Assembly (NCBI RefSeq): GCF_006716695.1
Contig: NZ_VFPN01000003.1
Coordinates: 310,001-374,000, forward strand
Origin: Klugiella xanthotipulae
GTDB lineage: Bacteria; Actinomycetota; Actinomycetes; Actinomycetales; Microbacteriaceae
Length of the DNA: 64,000 nt
Reading direction: 5' to 3'
The notes under the pieces are model-generated. The model worked only from the letters and a program-made list of their open reading frames with translations, ran no database searches and had not been told where the DNA came from. How positions within the stretch are numbered: position 1 is the stretch's first letter; each line of letters begins with the position of its first letter. This document shows positions 53,830-62,063 of this stretch, piece after piece. Position numbers and translations under genes: made by a program.

Positions 53830-56499
53830 GTGTCAGATACTGCTCAGCCTACCCTCATGGTCATTGACGGCCATTCGCTTGCCTTCCGCGCATTTTACGC
53901 CCTACCCGTTGAGAGTTTTCAGACCCGTGATGGCCAGTACACCAACGCGATCCACGGATTCATTGCGATGCTCATCAACCTCCTCAAAGCAGAGAAACCC
54001 GATTCGGTTGCTATCGCGTTCGACATCTCACGACACTCGTTCCGCACGCGGGAGTACCCCGAGTACAAGGGCACCCGGGGCGAGACGCCTGAGGAGTTCA
54101 AAGGGCAAATCCCGCTGTTACAGACCACCCTGCGCTCGATGGGGCTTTTTACGATAGAAAAAGAAGACTACGAAGCCGACGATATCCTGGCGACGCTGTC
54201 CGCGCGCGGGACTGCTGCTGGCTTTCGAGTCCTGGTCGTCAGTGGAGATCGGGACACAATCCAGTTGGTTAATGACAACGTTACTCTCCTGTATCCCTCT
54301 CGCCAGGGAGTGAGTGATCTCACTCGCTATGACGCAGAGAAAGTCTGGGAGCGCTACGGTGTGCGACCAGAGCAGTATCCCGAAATTGCGGCTCTCGTCG
54401 GGGAGACCAGCGATAACTTACCCGGCGTGCCCAAGGTGGGGGAGAAAACCGCTGTCAAGTGGATCAATCAGTTCGGTAGCTTAGATGAGATCCTGGCGCA
54501 TCAAGATGAAATTGGGGGCAAAGTCGGGGAGAGTCTTCGCGAACATGCCCACCTAGCGGTTCGTAATCGTCGGCTAAATCGCTTGGTTACCGATGTTGAA
54601 CTCGGGCTTGAACTCGACGAGCTCACGCCCCACCCCTTCGATGAGCAAGCTGTACGCGATTCTTTCGGTCGCCTAGAATTTCGTAGCCTACTCGAACGCG
54701 TTCTTAAGCTTTACGGACAAGGGGGTTCTGTGGCTGTCGCCACGACCTCCCCACCTGCCGACCCACGACCCACTCCGGTCACCCTGCTCGATGAAGAACT
54801 CGAAGCATGGCTGAACCGCGAATCTGCTGCCCATCCAGACGGTCTTGGCTTGCACTGTGACATTGATGTCGAAACTGGTCAGATCGTTACGGTGGGCATC
54901 GCCTCAACGTCGGCGAGCGTTGAACTAGCCTGGCAACCCGGCAGCGCTGACTATGCACCGTTTGAGACCTGGCTCATGAGTGACGCACCTAAAATACTCT
55001 GTGACGGAAAACACCAGGCCCAGGCATTCTCACGTGTGGGGTCCCCTCTCGGCGGTCTCCGCTCGGATGTCTTCATTGCGGGCTGGCTCCTTCGTCCCGG
55101 CAGCCCAGACAAGACTCTCGACGATCTTGTTACCCGTTATCTGGGCGAGACACTTCCCCAGGCCGACCCCAACCAGCTTATTCCCAGCGACGATCACCTC
55201 ATGGGAGCTGGTCACGCCGCTTGGTATATTCATCGCCTCGATGCGGCAATCCGCTCCCGCTTCGACGAAGGAACCGCGAGGGTATTTGCCACAATCGAAA
55301 TGCCTCTCATCCCTGTACTGGGCAGCATGGAACTCCGAGGGATCGCCCTTGATCGAAACATTTTGGCGGGACTCAACACCGAGTTAGGGGATCGCACAAC
55401 CGCACTAGCTCAGTCGGCTTACGCCGAGATCGGTCACGAGGTGAATCTCGGGTCTCCGAAGCAACTTCAGGAAGTTCTCTTCGAAGAACTGGGTATGCCC
55501 AAGACCCGAGCTACCAAGACGGGCTTTTCAACGGATGCAGCTTCTCTGACCGACCTGCAAACAAAGAGCCCCCACCCCTTCCTCGGGCTTCTCCTGCAGC
55601 ATCGGGATGCCACGAAACTTCGCCAGATTGTCGAGACCCTTGAGAAGGCTGTCGGTGATGACTCCCGTATTCACACCACCTATCAACAGGTGGGGACCAG
55701 TACAGGACGCCTCTCCTCGACTGACCCTAATCTCCAGAACATTCCGGTGCGCACAGCGGAGGGTCGCCGCATCCGCCAAGCATTCTGCGTGGCTGAGGGT
55801 TTTGAGACACTCCTTACCGCTGACTACTCACAAATTGAGATGCGCATTATGGCCCACCTCTCTGGTGACGAGGGACTGATTGAAGCTTTCAATCTCGGGG
55901 AAGACCTGCACAGCTTTGTGGGTTCTCGAATTTTCGGTGTTGAGCCGGTGGACGTCACTCCGACAATGCGCAGCAAAGTCAAAGCGATGTCCTACGGTCT
56001 CGCTTATGGTCTCAGCGCGTTTGGTCTGTCCAAGCAGCTAGGTATTTCCTCAGCCGAGGCCAAGCAACTCATGCAGGACTACTTTGCCCGTTTCGGTGCC
56101 GTACGCGATTACTTGCGATCAGTGGTAGAACAAGCCAAGGAAGATCAGTACACCGAGACGCTCTTTGGCCGTAAGAGGTTTTTCCCCGAGCTCAACAGCC
56201 CCAATCGTCTCGTCCGTGAGAACGCCGAGCGTGCAGCCCTCAACGCACCAATCCAGGGAAGCGCTGCCGACATCATGAAGCTCGCAATGATCGGGATTGA
56301 AAGGCGATTCACTGAGAAAAAACTGGGCTCTCACATGTTGCTTCAGGTTCATGATGAGATCATTGTGGAGGTAGCTCCGGGGGAGTGGGACATCGCAGAG
56401 CACATTATTCGTGAAGAAATGCGTGATGTGGTCCGGCTGAGCGTACCGCTCGATGTTCATGTTGGGCATGGCAGTAATTGGGACGCTGCCGCTCACTAA
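53830..56499 (+). CDS. polA: DNA polymerase I
   Basis: This repair and Okazaki-fragment polymerase is 889 residues. The N-terminal 5'-3' exonuclease (about 1-290) has VIDGHSLAFRAFYALP, the metal-site EDYEADDILATL and DNLPGVPKVGEKTA. The middle domain (about 310-500) lacks the DxE proofreading signature (LGLHCDIDVETG in its place), so 3'-5' exonuclease activity is probably lost, as in mycobacterial PolA. The polymerase domain has DYSQIEMRIMAHLS (motif A), RSKVKAMSYGLAYGLSAFG (motif B) and LLQVHDEIIVE (motif C). The GTG start has a -10-like hexamer and no ribosome site. Confidence 0.96.
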   Translation: MSDTAQPTLMVIDGHSLAFRAFYALPVESFQTRDGQYTNAIHGFIAMLINLLKAEKPDSVAIAFDISRHSFRTREYPEYKGTRGETPEEFKGQIPLLQTTLRSMGLFTIEKEDYEADDILATLSARGTAAGFRVLVVSGDRDTIQLVNDNVTLLYPSRQGVSDLTRYDAEKVWERYGVRPEQYPEIAALVGETSDNLPGVPKVGEKTAVKWINQFGSLDEILAHQDEIGGKVGESLREHAHLAVRNRRLNRLVTDVELGLELDELTPHPFDEQAVRDSFGRLEFRSLLERVLKLYGQGGSVAVATTSPPADPRPTPVTLLDEELEAWLNRESAAHPDGLGLHCDIDVETGQIVTVGIASTSASVELAWQPGSADYAPFETWLMSDAPKILCDGKHQAQAFSRVGSPLGGLRSDVFIAGWLLRPGSPDKTLDDLVTRYLGETLPQADPNQLIPSDDHLMGAGHAAWYIHRLDAAIRSRFDEGTARVFATIEMPLIPVLGSMELRGIALDRNILAGLNTELGDRTTALAQSAYAEIGHEVNLGSPKQLQEVLFEELGMPKTRATKTGFSTDAASLTDLQTKSPHPFLGLLLQHRDATKLRQIVETLEKAVGDDSRIHTTYQQVGTSTGRLSSTDPNLQNIPVRTAEGRRIRQAFCVAEGFETLLTADYSQIEMRIMAHLSGDEGLIEAFNLGEDLHSFVGSRIFGVEPVDVTPTMRSKVKAMSYGLAYGLSAFGLSKQLGISSAEAKQLMQDYFARFGAVRDYLRSVVEQAKEDQYTETLFGRKRFFPELNSPNRLVRENAERAALNAPIQGSAADIMKLAMIGIERRFTEKKLGSHMLLQVHDEIIVEVAPGEWDIAEHIIREEMRDVVRLSVPLDVHVGHGSNWDAAAH

Positions 56500-56523
56500 T
56501 TTCCGTAAAGGGTGACCAGATTT

Positions 56524-57534
56524 ATGGCTGTCACGTCTCTCCGCGATTCGGAGACCCTTCTGGGGATCTTTGTATCCTCCGATAATTTCCCCACAATGTA
56601 TGGCACCTATGGCGATGAGCGTCTCTGGCTGATGGCTTCAGGCACCTTTTCCAGCAAACGGGGCCTTCCGGCATTTGTTGGCGCGGAAGGCAACTCACCA
56701 CAGACCGTCCGCGGCAGCATCGCACTCGGCACAACACCGCAGCGAATTTTCGGCCACGTCCTATCGGGCCAGGCGAACGGCGAGGGTGTGGCCTTTTATG
56801 TTGATCAAGGAACGATGACCGTTGCTACGGAAGGAACGCTGGGCCTCATCAACCGGCGTCCCCGACGCATCACGCTGGAAACATCGGAATGGCTCTTAAC
56901 CGTGGAGGATATCCATGAGCTGCGCGGACGAGATGTCCATGACAAAGCAGAGAAAGAGTTCTTGCGACACCTTATCCCTGCTGGTTCGATTCCCGCAGGT
57001 GGTCACCCAACTCCTGCGGTATCGATGATGGTCGCACCCACAGCGTCGCTGTCACCGCACGCAGAAGCACCCACACCCTCCGCTCCGCACAGTGATCTAT
57101 TGCAGGCTCCGCTACAGATGCAGCCGGAGTCTGGCACGTTCACATCTGCAGCCCCTGTACTCACGCCCACGCTATCTGTGAATTCACCCGTCAGCGGAAC
57201 CGCCGCGCGTCCAGCTCTTCCGGCAGCCCACATACTGGCACTAGAAAGTTTCGACACAGGCGAGGATACTCTCGCGACAATCGCAGAGTCAGATGTGCAA
57301 ACCTGGCCGCGAGTTGTTGAGCACCCCTCCTGTTATTCAGATCTCCGGCTCTGGATCGAAGCATCTCTTGAGGAATTCTCCCGGGAAGCGTCATTCCCTC
57401 TTAGCAGACCGGAACGTCTCGCCGAGTTGGCATACGAGTTTCCGCAATTACGCGAGGACATCGCCAATAACCCAGCCTGCTACCCGGAGCTTCGACAGTG
57501 GATCACCTCGGTCAACATGTATTCGCAGAATTAA
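56524..57534 (+). CDS. Variant leucine-rich-repeat-type protein of unknown function
   Basis: A 336-residue protein without signal peptide or membrane helix. Residues 1-150 form a domain I do not recognise (LLGIFVSSDNFPTMYGTYGD). Residues 155-235 are a Pro/Ala/Ser-rich linker. The C-terminal part has two short helical units, WPRVVEHPSCYSDLRLWIEA and LREDIANNPACYPELRQWI, resembling the variant LRR repeats found in many actinobacterial proteins. ATG 56524 follows AAAGGGTGA; GTG 56512 is part of that site. It lies 24 nt after polA, so it may be co-transcribed with it. Confidence 0.7.
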   Translation: MAVTSLRDSETLLGIFVSSDNFPTMYGTYGDERLWLMASGTFSSKRGLPAFVGAEGNSPQTVRGSIALGTTPQRIFGHVLSGQANGEGVAFYVDQGTMTVATEGTLGLINRRPRRITLETSEWLLTVEDIHELRGRDVHDKAEKEFLRHLIPAGSIPAGGHPTPAVSMMVAPTASLSPHAEAPTPSAPHSDLLQAPLQMQPESGTFTSAAPVLTPTLSVNSPVSGTAARPALPAAHILALESFDTGEDTLATIAESDVQTWPRVVEHPSCYSDLRLWIEASLEEFSREASFPLSRPERLAELAYEFPQLREDIANNPACYPELRQWITSVNMYSQN

Positions 57535-57569
57535 CAAGCGCACGCTTCAGGAATGACCGCTGAAACGGT

Positions 57570-57599
57570 TTGAACACCAGGTGTGTCGTGGGGTAGAAT
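57570..57599 (+). promoter_or_regulatory. Promoter of rpsA
   Basis: TTGAAC (57570-57575) and TAGAAT (57594-57599) are separated by 18 nt, a good housekeeping-sigma promoter. The predicted start near 57606 leaves a leader of about 100 nt before the rpsA ATG, room for the autoregulation known for S1. Confidence 0.7.
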
Positions 57600-57706
57600 C
57601 AAGAGTCACATGTGTGACAATTTTTTATCCGCTGCCGCGGCACGACGTCTCAACCGAGGGCGAACGGTCACGGCCTAATTTATGTCCGTACTGGAGTACT
57701 AACTAC

Positions 57707-59158
57707 ATGACAACCGCAACGACCGGCAAGGCAGCCAAGCAGGTAGCCATCAACGATATTGGCTCTGCTGAAGATTTTCTTGCCGCAGTCGAGAAGACTC
57801 TGAAATTCTTCAACGACGGGGACCTCATTGAGGGCACCGTCGTGAAGATCGACCGCGACGAGGTTCTACTCGACGTCGGATACAAGACCGAGGGCGTCAT
57901 CCCCTCGCGCGAGCTTTCCATCAAGCACGATGTTGACCCCAGCGAGGTTGTCAATGTTGGCGATAGCGTTGAGGCGCTCGTTCTTCAGAAGGAAGACAAA
58001 GAAGGTCGTCTCATTCTGAGCAAGAAGCGCGCTCAGTACGAGCGCGCCTGGGGCGATGTGGAGAAGATCCGGGACGAGGATGGTGTCGTCACCGGCTCGG
58101 TTATCGAGGTTGTTAAGGGTGGTCTGATCGTTGACATCGGGCTGCGTGGATTCCTCCCCGCATCGCTGATTGAGCTTCGCCGCGTTCGCGACCTGACCCC
58201 GTATCTCGGTCAGGAGATCGAGGCGAAGATTCTTGAGCTCGACAAGAACCGCAACAATGTTGTGCTGTCACGTCGTGCATTGTTGGAGCAAACTCAGTCG
58301 GAGAGCCGCTCAACGTTCCTCGCCAACCTCCAGCCCGGTCAGGTTCGCAAGGGTGTTATCTCATCGATCGTTAACTTCGGTGCTTTTGTTGATCTGGGTG
58401 GAGTTGACGGCCTGGTGCACGTTTCCGAGCTCAGCTGGAAGCACATTGAGCACGCTTCCGAGGTCGTCGAGGTTGGTCAGGAAGTCACCGTTGAGGTCCT
58501 GTCGGTTGAGCTTGACCGCGAGCGTGTCTCCCTGTCACTCAAGGCCACACAGGAAGACCCGTGGCAGGTGTTTGCCCGTACCCACGCAATCGGCCAGGTT
58601 GCACCCGGTAAGGTCACCAAGCTGGTTCCCTTCGGCGCATTTGTTCGTGTTGCCGACGGCATTGAGGGCCTTGTGCACATCTCCGAGCTGTCTGGCAAGC
58701 ACGTTGAGCTTGCTGAGCAGGTCGTCTCGGTTAACGACGAGGTCTTTGTCAAGGTCATCGACATTGACCTTGAGCGTCGGCGTATCTCGCTGAGCCTCAA
58801 GCAGGCTAACGAGGGTGTCGATCCTGAGGGCACCGAATTCGACCCTGCACTCTATGGAATGCTCACCGAGTACGACGACGAAGGCAACTACAAGTATCCC
58901 GAAGGCTTCGACTCTGAAACCAACGAGTGGAAAGAGGGCTTCGAAACCCAGCGTGAGAAGTGGGAGCTGGACTACGCAGCAGCCCAGGAGCGTTGGGAAG
59001 CGCACAAGAAGCAGGTCGCCACGACGGCAGCCGAGGAAGCCGCCGAGGTTGCTTCTGCTGGTGACACCGCTTTCTCAAGCGACAACACGGTAGCTGGGGC
59101 GCTGGCTGGAGACGAGTCACTTGCCGCTCTCAAGTCCAAGCTCGAGGAAAACAACTAG
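57707..59158 (+). CDS. rpsA: 30S ribosomal protein S1
   Basis: This RNA-binding ribosomal protein helps load mRNA. The 483-residue product has four S1/OB-fold domains (about residues 35-105, 120-190, 205-275 and 290-360), for example GTVVKIDRDEVLLDVGYKTE and FGAFVDLGGVDGLVHVSELS. The C-terminal 120 residues are acidic and helical, without more S1 repeats, as is usual in actinobacteria. TGGAG precedes the ATG by 10 nt. The open frame from 57581 includes the leader and is not real coding. Confidence 0.96.
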   Translation: MTTATTGKAAKQVAINDIGSAEDFLAAVEKTLKFFNDGDLIEGTVVKIDRDEVLLDVGYKTEGVIPSRELSIKHDVDPSEVVNVGDSVEALVLQKEDKEGRLILSKKRAQYERAWGDVEKIRDEDGVVTGSVIEVVKGGLIVDIGLRGFLPASLIELRRVRDLTPYLGQEIEAKILELDKNRNNVVLSRRALLEQTQSESRSTFLANLQPGQVRKGVISSIVNFGAFVDLGGVDGLVHVSELSWKHIEHASEVVEVGQEVTVEVLSVELDRERVSLSLKATQEDPWQVFARTHAIGQVAPGKVTKLVPFGAFVRVADGIEGLVHISELSGKHVELAEQVVSVNDEVFVKVIDIDLERRRISLSLKQANEGVDPEGTEFDPALYGMLTEYDDEGNYKYPEGFDSETNEWKEGFETQREKWELDYAAAQERWEAHKKQVATTAAEEAAEVASAGDTAFSSDNTVAGALAGDESLAALKSKLEENN

Positions 59159-59186
59159 TCCCCCTTCCGACAGGGTAGTTTTTCAG

Positions 59187-59219
59187 CGTTGAGCCGCACC
59201 GACAAGGTGCGGCTCAACG
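59187..59219 (+). terminator. Rho-independent terminator after rpsA
   Basis: A perfect 14-bp stem (CGTTGAGCCGCACC with its complement) closed by a GACAA loop and followed by TCGTT. It starts 28 nt after the rpsA stop. Confidence 0.85.
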
Positions 59220-59269
59220 TCGTTAAACCACACACTGCACCTGTGACCGCCTGCTGCCCTCATGTGCGG

Positions 59270-59275
59270 TAATAT
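59270..59275 (+). promoter_or_regulatory. -10 hexamer for a probable leaderless coaE transcript
   Basis: TAATAT ends 7 nt before GTG 59283. An ATG at 59277 would lie upstream of the predicted transcription start, which favours GTG 59283 as the true start. Confidence 0.55.
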
Positions 59276-59282
59276 CATGCGC

Positions 59283-59894
59283 GTGTATCTTGTCGGTTTA
59301 ACGGGCGGTATCGCCGCGGGGAAAAGCACCGTCGCTCGACGTTTGGAGGCGCTCGGAGCAGTTCGGATTGATGCTGACCAGCTAGCACGGGATGCCGTTG
59401 CCGCCGGATCGCCTGGTCTGGCCTCTGTTGTGGCCGCTTTTGGCAGTGATGTGCTTCGGGAAGATGGTTCACTCGACCGGGCCGCGCTCGGCAGCCGGGT
59501 GTTTGCCGACTCGCAGGCACTCAGCACACTTAACAGTATCGTTCACCCCGAAGTTCAGCGTTTGGCGCGTGACCGCTTTGCCCGGCTCGCGAAGAACGAC
59601 CCCGACGTGATTATCGTGTATGACATACCGCTGTTGGTTGAAGCAGGGCTGAGCTATCCCTGGGATCTCGTTGTGACGGTCGAAGCTCCTGCAGACATGC
59701 GCCAAAACCGACTTGTCGAACTGCGAGGTTTCTCCACCACCGACGCAGCCAATCGGGTGGCAAGCCAGGCTTCCGCGGAAGAGCGGCGGGCAGTAGCACA
59801 CGTTGTGATCGATTCATCGGGAACAACGAAACAAACTCTTGCGCAAACAGATAGCCTCTGGGAACGCATCTTAGCCACCGTATCCGGCACGTAA
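59283..59894 (+). CDS. coaE: Dephospho-CoA kinase
   Basis: This enzyme phosphorylates dephospho-CoA in the last step of coenzyme A synthesis. The 203-residue P-loop kinase opens with [15 protein letters not shown] (Walker A) and has the substrate-site residues [23 protein letters not shown] and [13 protein letters not shown] chose GTG 59283, which gives the usual family N-terminus and fits a leaderless transcript. ATG 59277 would add two residues and ATG 59262 seven. A stand-alone CoaE without the C-terminal GrpB-like domain of mycobacteria is normal outside that group. Confidence 0.93.
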   Translation: MYLVGLTGGIAAGKSTVARRLEALGAVRIDADQLARDAVAAGSPGLASVVAAFGSDVLREDGSLDRAALGSRVFADSQALSTLNSIVHPEVQRLARDRFARLAKNDPDVIIVYDIPLLVEAGLSYPWDLVVTVEAPADMRQNRLVELRGFSTTDAANRVASQASAEERRAVAHVVIDSSGTTKQTLAQTDSLWERILATVSGT

Positions 59895-59931
59895 ATGCCC
59901 AGGTAACGAAGCCAATGTCAGTGGTGGGACT

Positions 59932-59937
59932 TACAAT
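59932..59937 (+). promoter_or_regulatory. -10 hexamer for a probable leaderless uvrB transcript
   Basis: TACAAT ends 6 nt before ATG 59944. No ribosome site is present. A GTG at 59941 is one codon upstream and is the alternative start. Confidence 0.55.
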
Positions 59938-59943
59938 GATGTG

Positions 59944-62013
59944 ATGGAACCAACACGCGCGGTTCGACCCTTTGAGGTCGTAAGCGATTACTCACCCAGT
60001 GGCGATCAGCCCAAAGCAATTGATGAACTAGCCGCACGAATTAACGCGGGCGAAACGGATGTTGTTTTGCTGGGTGCCACGGGTACCGGCAAGTCTGCAA
60101 CGACAGCCTGGCTGATCGAGAGAGTACAACGACCCACGCTGATCCTGGCGCACAATAAGACTCTTGCTGCCCAACTGGCGAACGAGTTTCGTGAGCTCAT
60201 GCCCCATAACGCGGTGGAGTATTTCGTCTCCTACTATGACTACTACCAGCCGGAGGCCTATGTCCCGCAGACGGATACCTTCATCGAGAAGGATTCATCT
60301 GTCAACGCTGAGGTTGAGCGACTCCGGCACTCGACCACAAATTCTTTGCTGAGCAGGCGTGATGTGGTGGTAGTTTCCACGGTGTCTTGTATTTACGGGC
60401 TGGGTAAGCCCGAGGAATACTATGAGGCGATGGCTGCGCTACGTGTGGGGGAGCACGTTGATCGCGACTGGCTTATTCGTAAGTTCGTCTCGATGCAGTA
60501 TCAGCGTAACGATGTCGATTTTTCACGCGGTAATTTTCGTGTGCGCGGCGATACTGTTGAGATCATCCCAATGTATGAGGAACTCGCCGTACGCGTTGAG
60601 TTCTTCGGTGATGAGGTTGAGGCTTTGTACTATTTGCACCCTCTGACGGGTGAAGTGCTGAGTCGGCCGGACTCCGTCTCGATTTTTCCTGCCTCGCACT
60701 ACGTTGCAAGCACCGATGTGATGCATCGGGCGATTGGTGCGATCCGTGATGAGCTCGATGAACGTTTACCCGAGCTTAAACGCGCCGGCAAACTTGTCGA
60801 AGAGCAAAGACTCCGAATGCGAACCACCTTCGATCTTGAAATGATGGAGCAGATTGGTTTCTGCTCCGGAATCGAGAACTACTCCAGACATATTGACGGT
60901 CGGCAGCCAGGCGAAGCTCCACACTGTCTTCTCGACTACTTCCCGGATGATTTCCTCGTTGTAATCGACGAATCGCACGTTACCGTGCCCCAGATTGGAG
61001 CTATGTACGAGGGCGACTCATCTCGTAAGCGTACCCTCGTCGAGCATGGATTCCGTCTGCCGAGTGCGCTGGATAACCGTCCACTCCGCTGGCAAGAGTT
61101 CTCAGAGAGGGTCGGGCAGACGGTGTACCTGTCGGCTACGCCCGGTAAATACGAGATGGGGATTGCCGACGGTATCGTTGAACAGATCATCCGGCCGACC
61201 GGTCTGATTGATCCAGAGATTGTGGTGAAGCCTTCTCTTGGCCAGATAGATGACCTTCTTGAACAGATACGCCAGCGAACGGCGCAAAACGAACGCATCC
61301 TGGTCACGACCCTGACCAAAAAAATGGCAGAGGAACTCACCGATTTTCTAACGGAGGCCGGGGTGCGGGTGCGGTATCTGCACTCTGATGTAGATACACT
61401 CCGCCGTGTTGAGCTGTTGAGTGAGCTTCGCCAGGGAATTTATGACGTCCTGGTCGGCATCAACCTGCTTCGTGAGGGACTCGACCTTCCTGAGGTATCT
61501 CTTGTGGCTATTTTGGATGCCGATAAAGAAGGCTTTCTCCGCTCGTCAACATCACTTATCCAGACCATTGGCCGCGCCGCACGCAATGTGTCAGGTCAGG
61601 TGCATATGTATGCAGACATCATCACACCGTCCATGCGACAGGCGATCGAGGAGACCGACCGTCGCCGGGCTATTCAGGTGGAGTACAACCGAGTTCACGG
61701 CATTGACCCTACACCTCTTCGCAAAAAAATCAGCGACATCACATCCATCCTGGCCCGCGAGGATGCCGACACAGCTGCGCTCCTGTCTGGTGGGGACGGA
61801 CTGAAACGTGCGCCAACGCCTCATCTCAAGCGGACGGGAATCGCGGCACAGGGGGCCAACGAATTGGAAACTCTAATTGCCGATCTCAACAGTCAAATGC
61901 TCAGTGCGGCCTCCGAGTTGAAGTTTGAACTGGCTGCGCGGCTTCGTGATGAAGTCGCGGATCTCAAGAAAGAACTTCGCAACATGATCTCGGCCGGTCA
62001 TGTGAGTTCGTAA
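59944..62013 (+). CDS. uvrB: Excinuclease ABC subunit B
   Basis: This is the damage-verifying helicase-like subunit of nucleotide excision repair, 689 residues. It opens with [18 protein letters not shown] and has Walker A in LGATGTGKS, the beta-hairpin region [13 protein letters not shown] that grips DNA at the lesion, the DEAD-like VIDESHVT and the helicase motifs [17 protein letters not shown] and QTIGRAARN. The C-terminal UVR motif ([20 protein letters not shown], then [14 protein letters not shown]) binds UvrC and UvrA. It precedes uvrA in the same direction. Confidence 0.96.
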   Translation: MEPTRAVRPFEVVSDYSPSGDQPKAIDELAARINAGETDVVLLGATGTGKSATTAWLIERVQRPTLILAHNKTLAAQLANEFRELMPHNAVEYFVSYYDYYQPEAYVPQTDTFIEKDSSVNAEVERLRHSTTNSLLSRRDVVVVSTVSCIYGLGKPEEYYEAMAALRVGEHVDRDWLIRKFVSMQYQRNDVDFSRGNFRVRGDTVEIIPMYEELAVRVEFFGDEVEALYYLHPLTGEVLSRPDSVSIFPASHYVASTDVMHRAIGAIRDELDERLPELKRAGKLVEEQRLRMRTTFDLEMMEQIGFCSGIENYSRHIDGRQPGEAPHCLLDYFPDDFLVVIDESHVTVPQIGAMYEGDSSRKRTLVEHGFRLPSALDNRPLRWQEFSERVGQTVYLSATPGKYEMGIADGIVEQIIRPTGLIDPEIVVKPSLGQIDDLLEQIRQRTAQNERILVTTLTKKMAEELTDFLTEAGVRVRYLHSDVDTLRRVELLSELRQGIYDVLVGINLLREGLDLPEVSLVAILDADKEGFLRSSTSLIQTIGRAARNVSGQVHMYADIITPSMRQAIEETDRRRAIQVEYNRVHGIDPTPLRKKISDITSILAREDADTAALLSGGDGLKRAPTPHLKRTGIAAQGANELETLIADLNSQMLSAASELKFELAARLRDEVADLKKELRNMISAGHVSS

Positions 62014-62050
62014 CCGTCTACCGCACGCACCACGTATCGGTAGCGTGATC

Positions 62051-62056
62051 TACCAT
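62051..62056 (+). promoter_or_regulatory. -10 hexamer for a probable leaderless uvrA transcript
   Basis: TACCAT ends 7 nt before GTG 62064. No ribosome site precedes that codon. No LexA-type box is obvious between uvrB and uvrA. Confidence 0.45.
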
Positions 62057-62063
62057 TGTCCTT

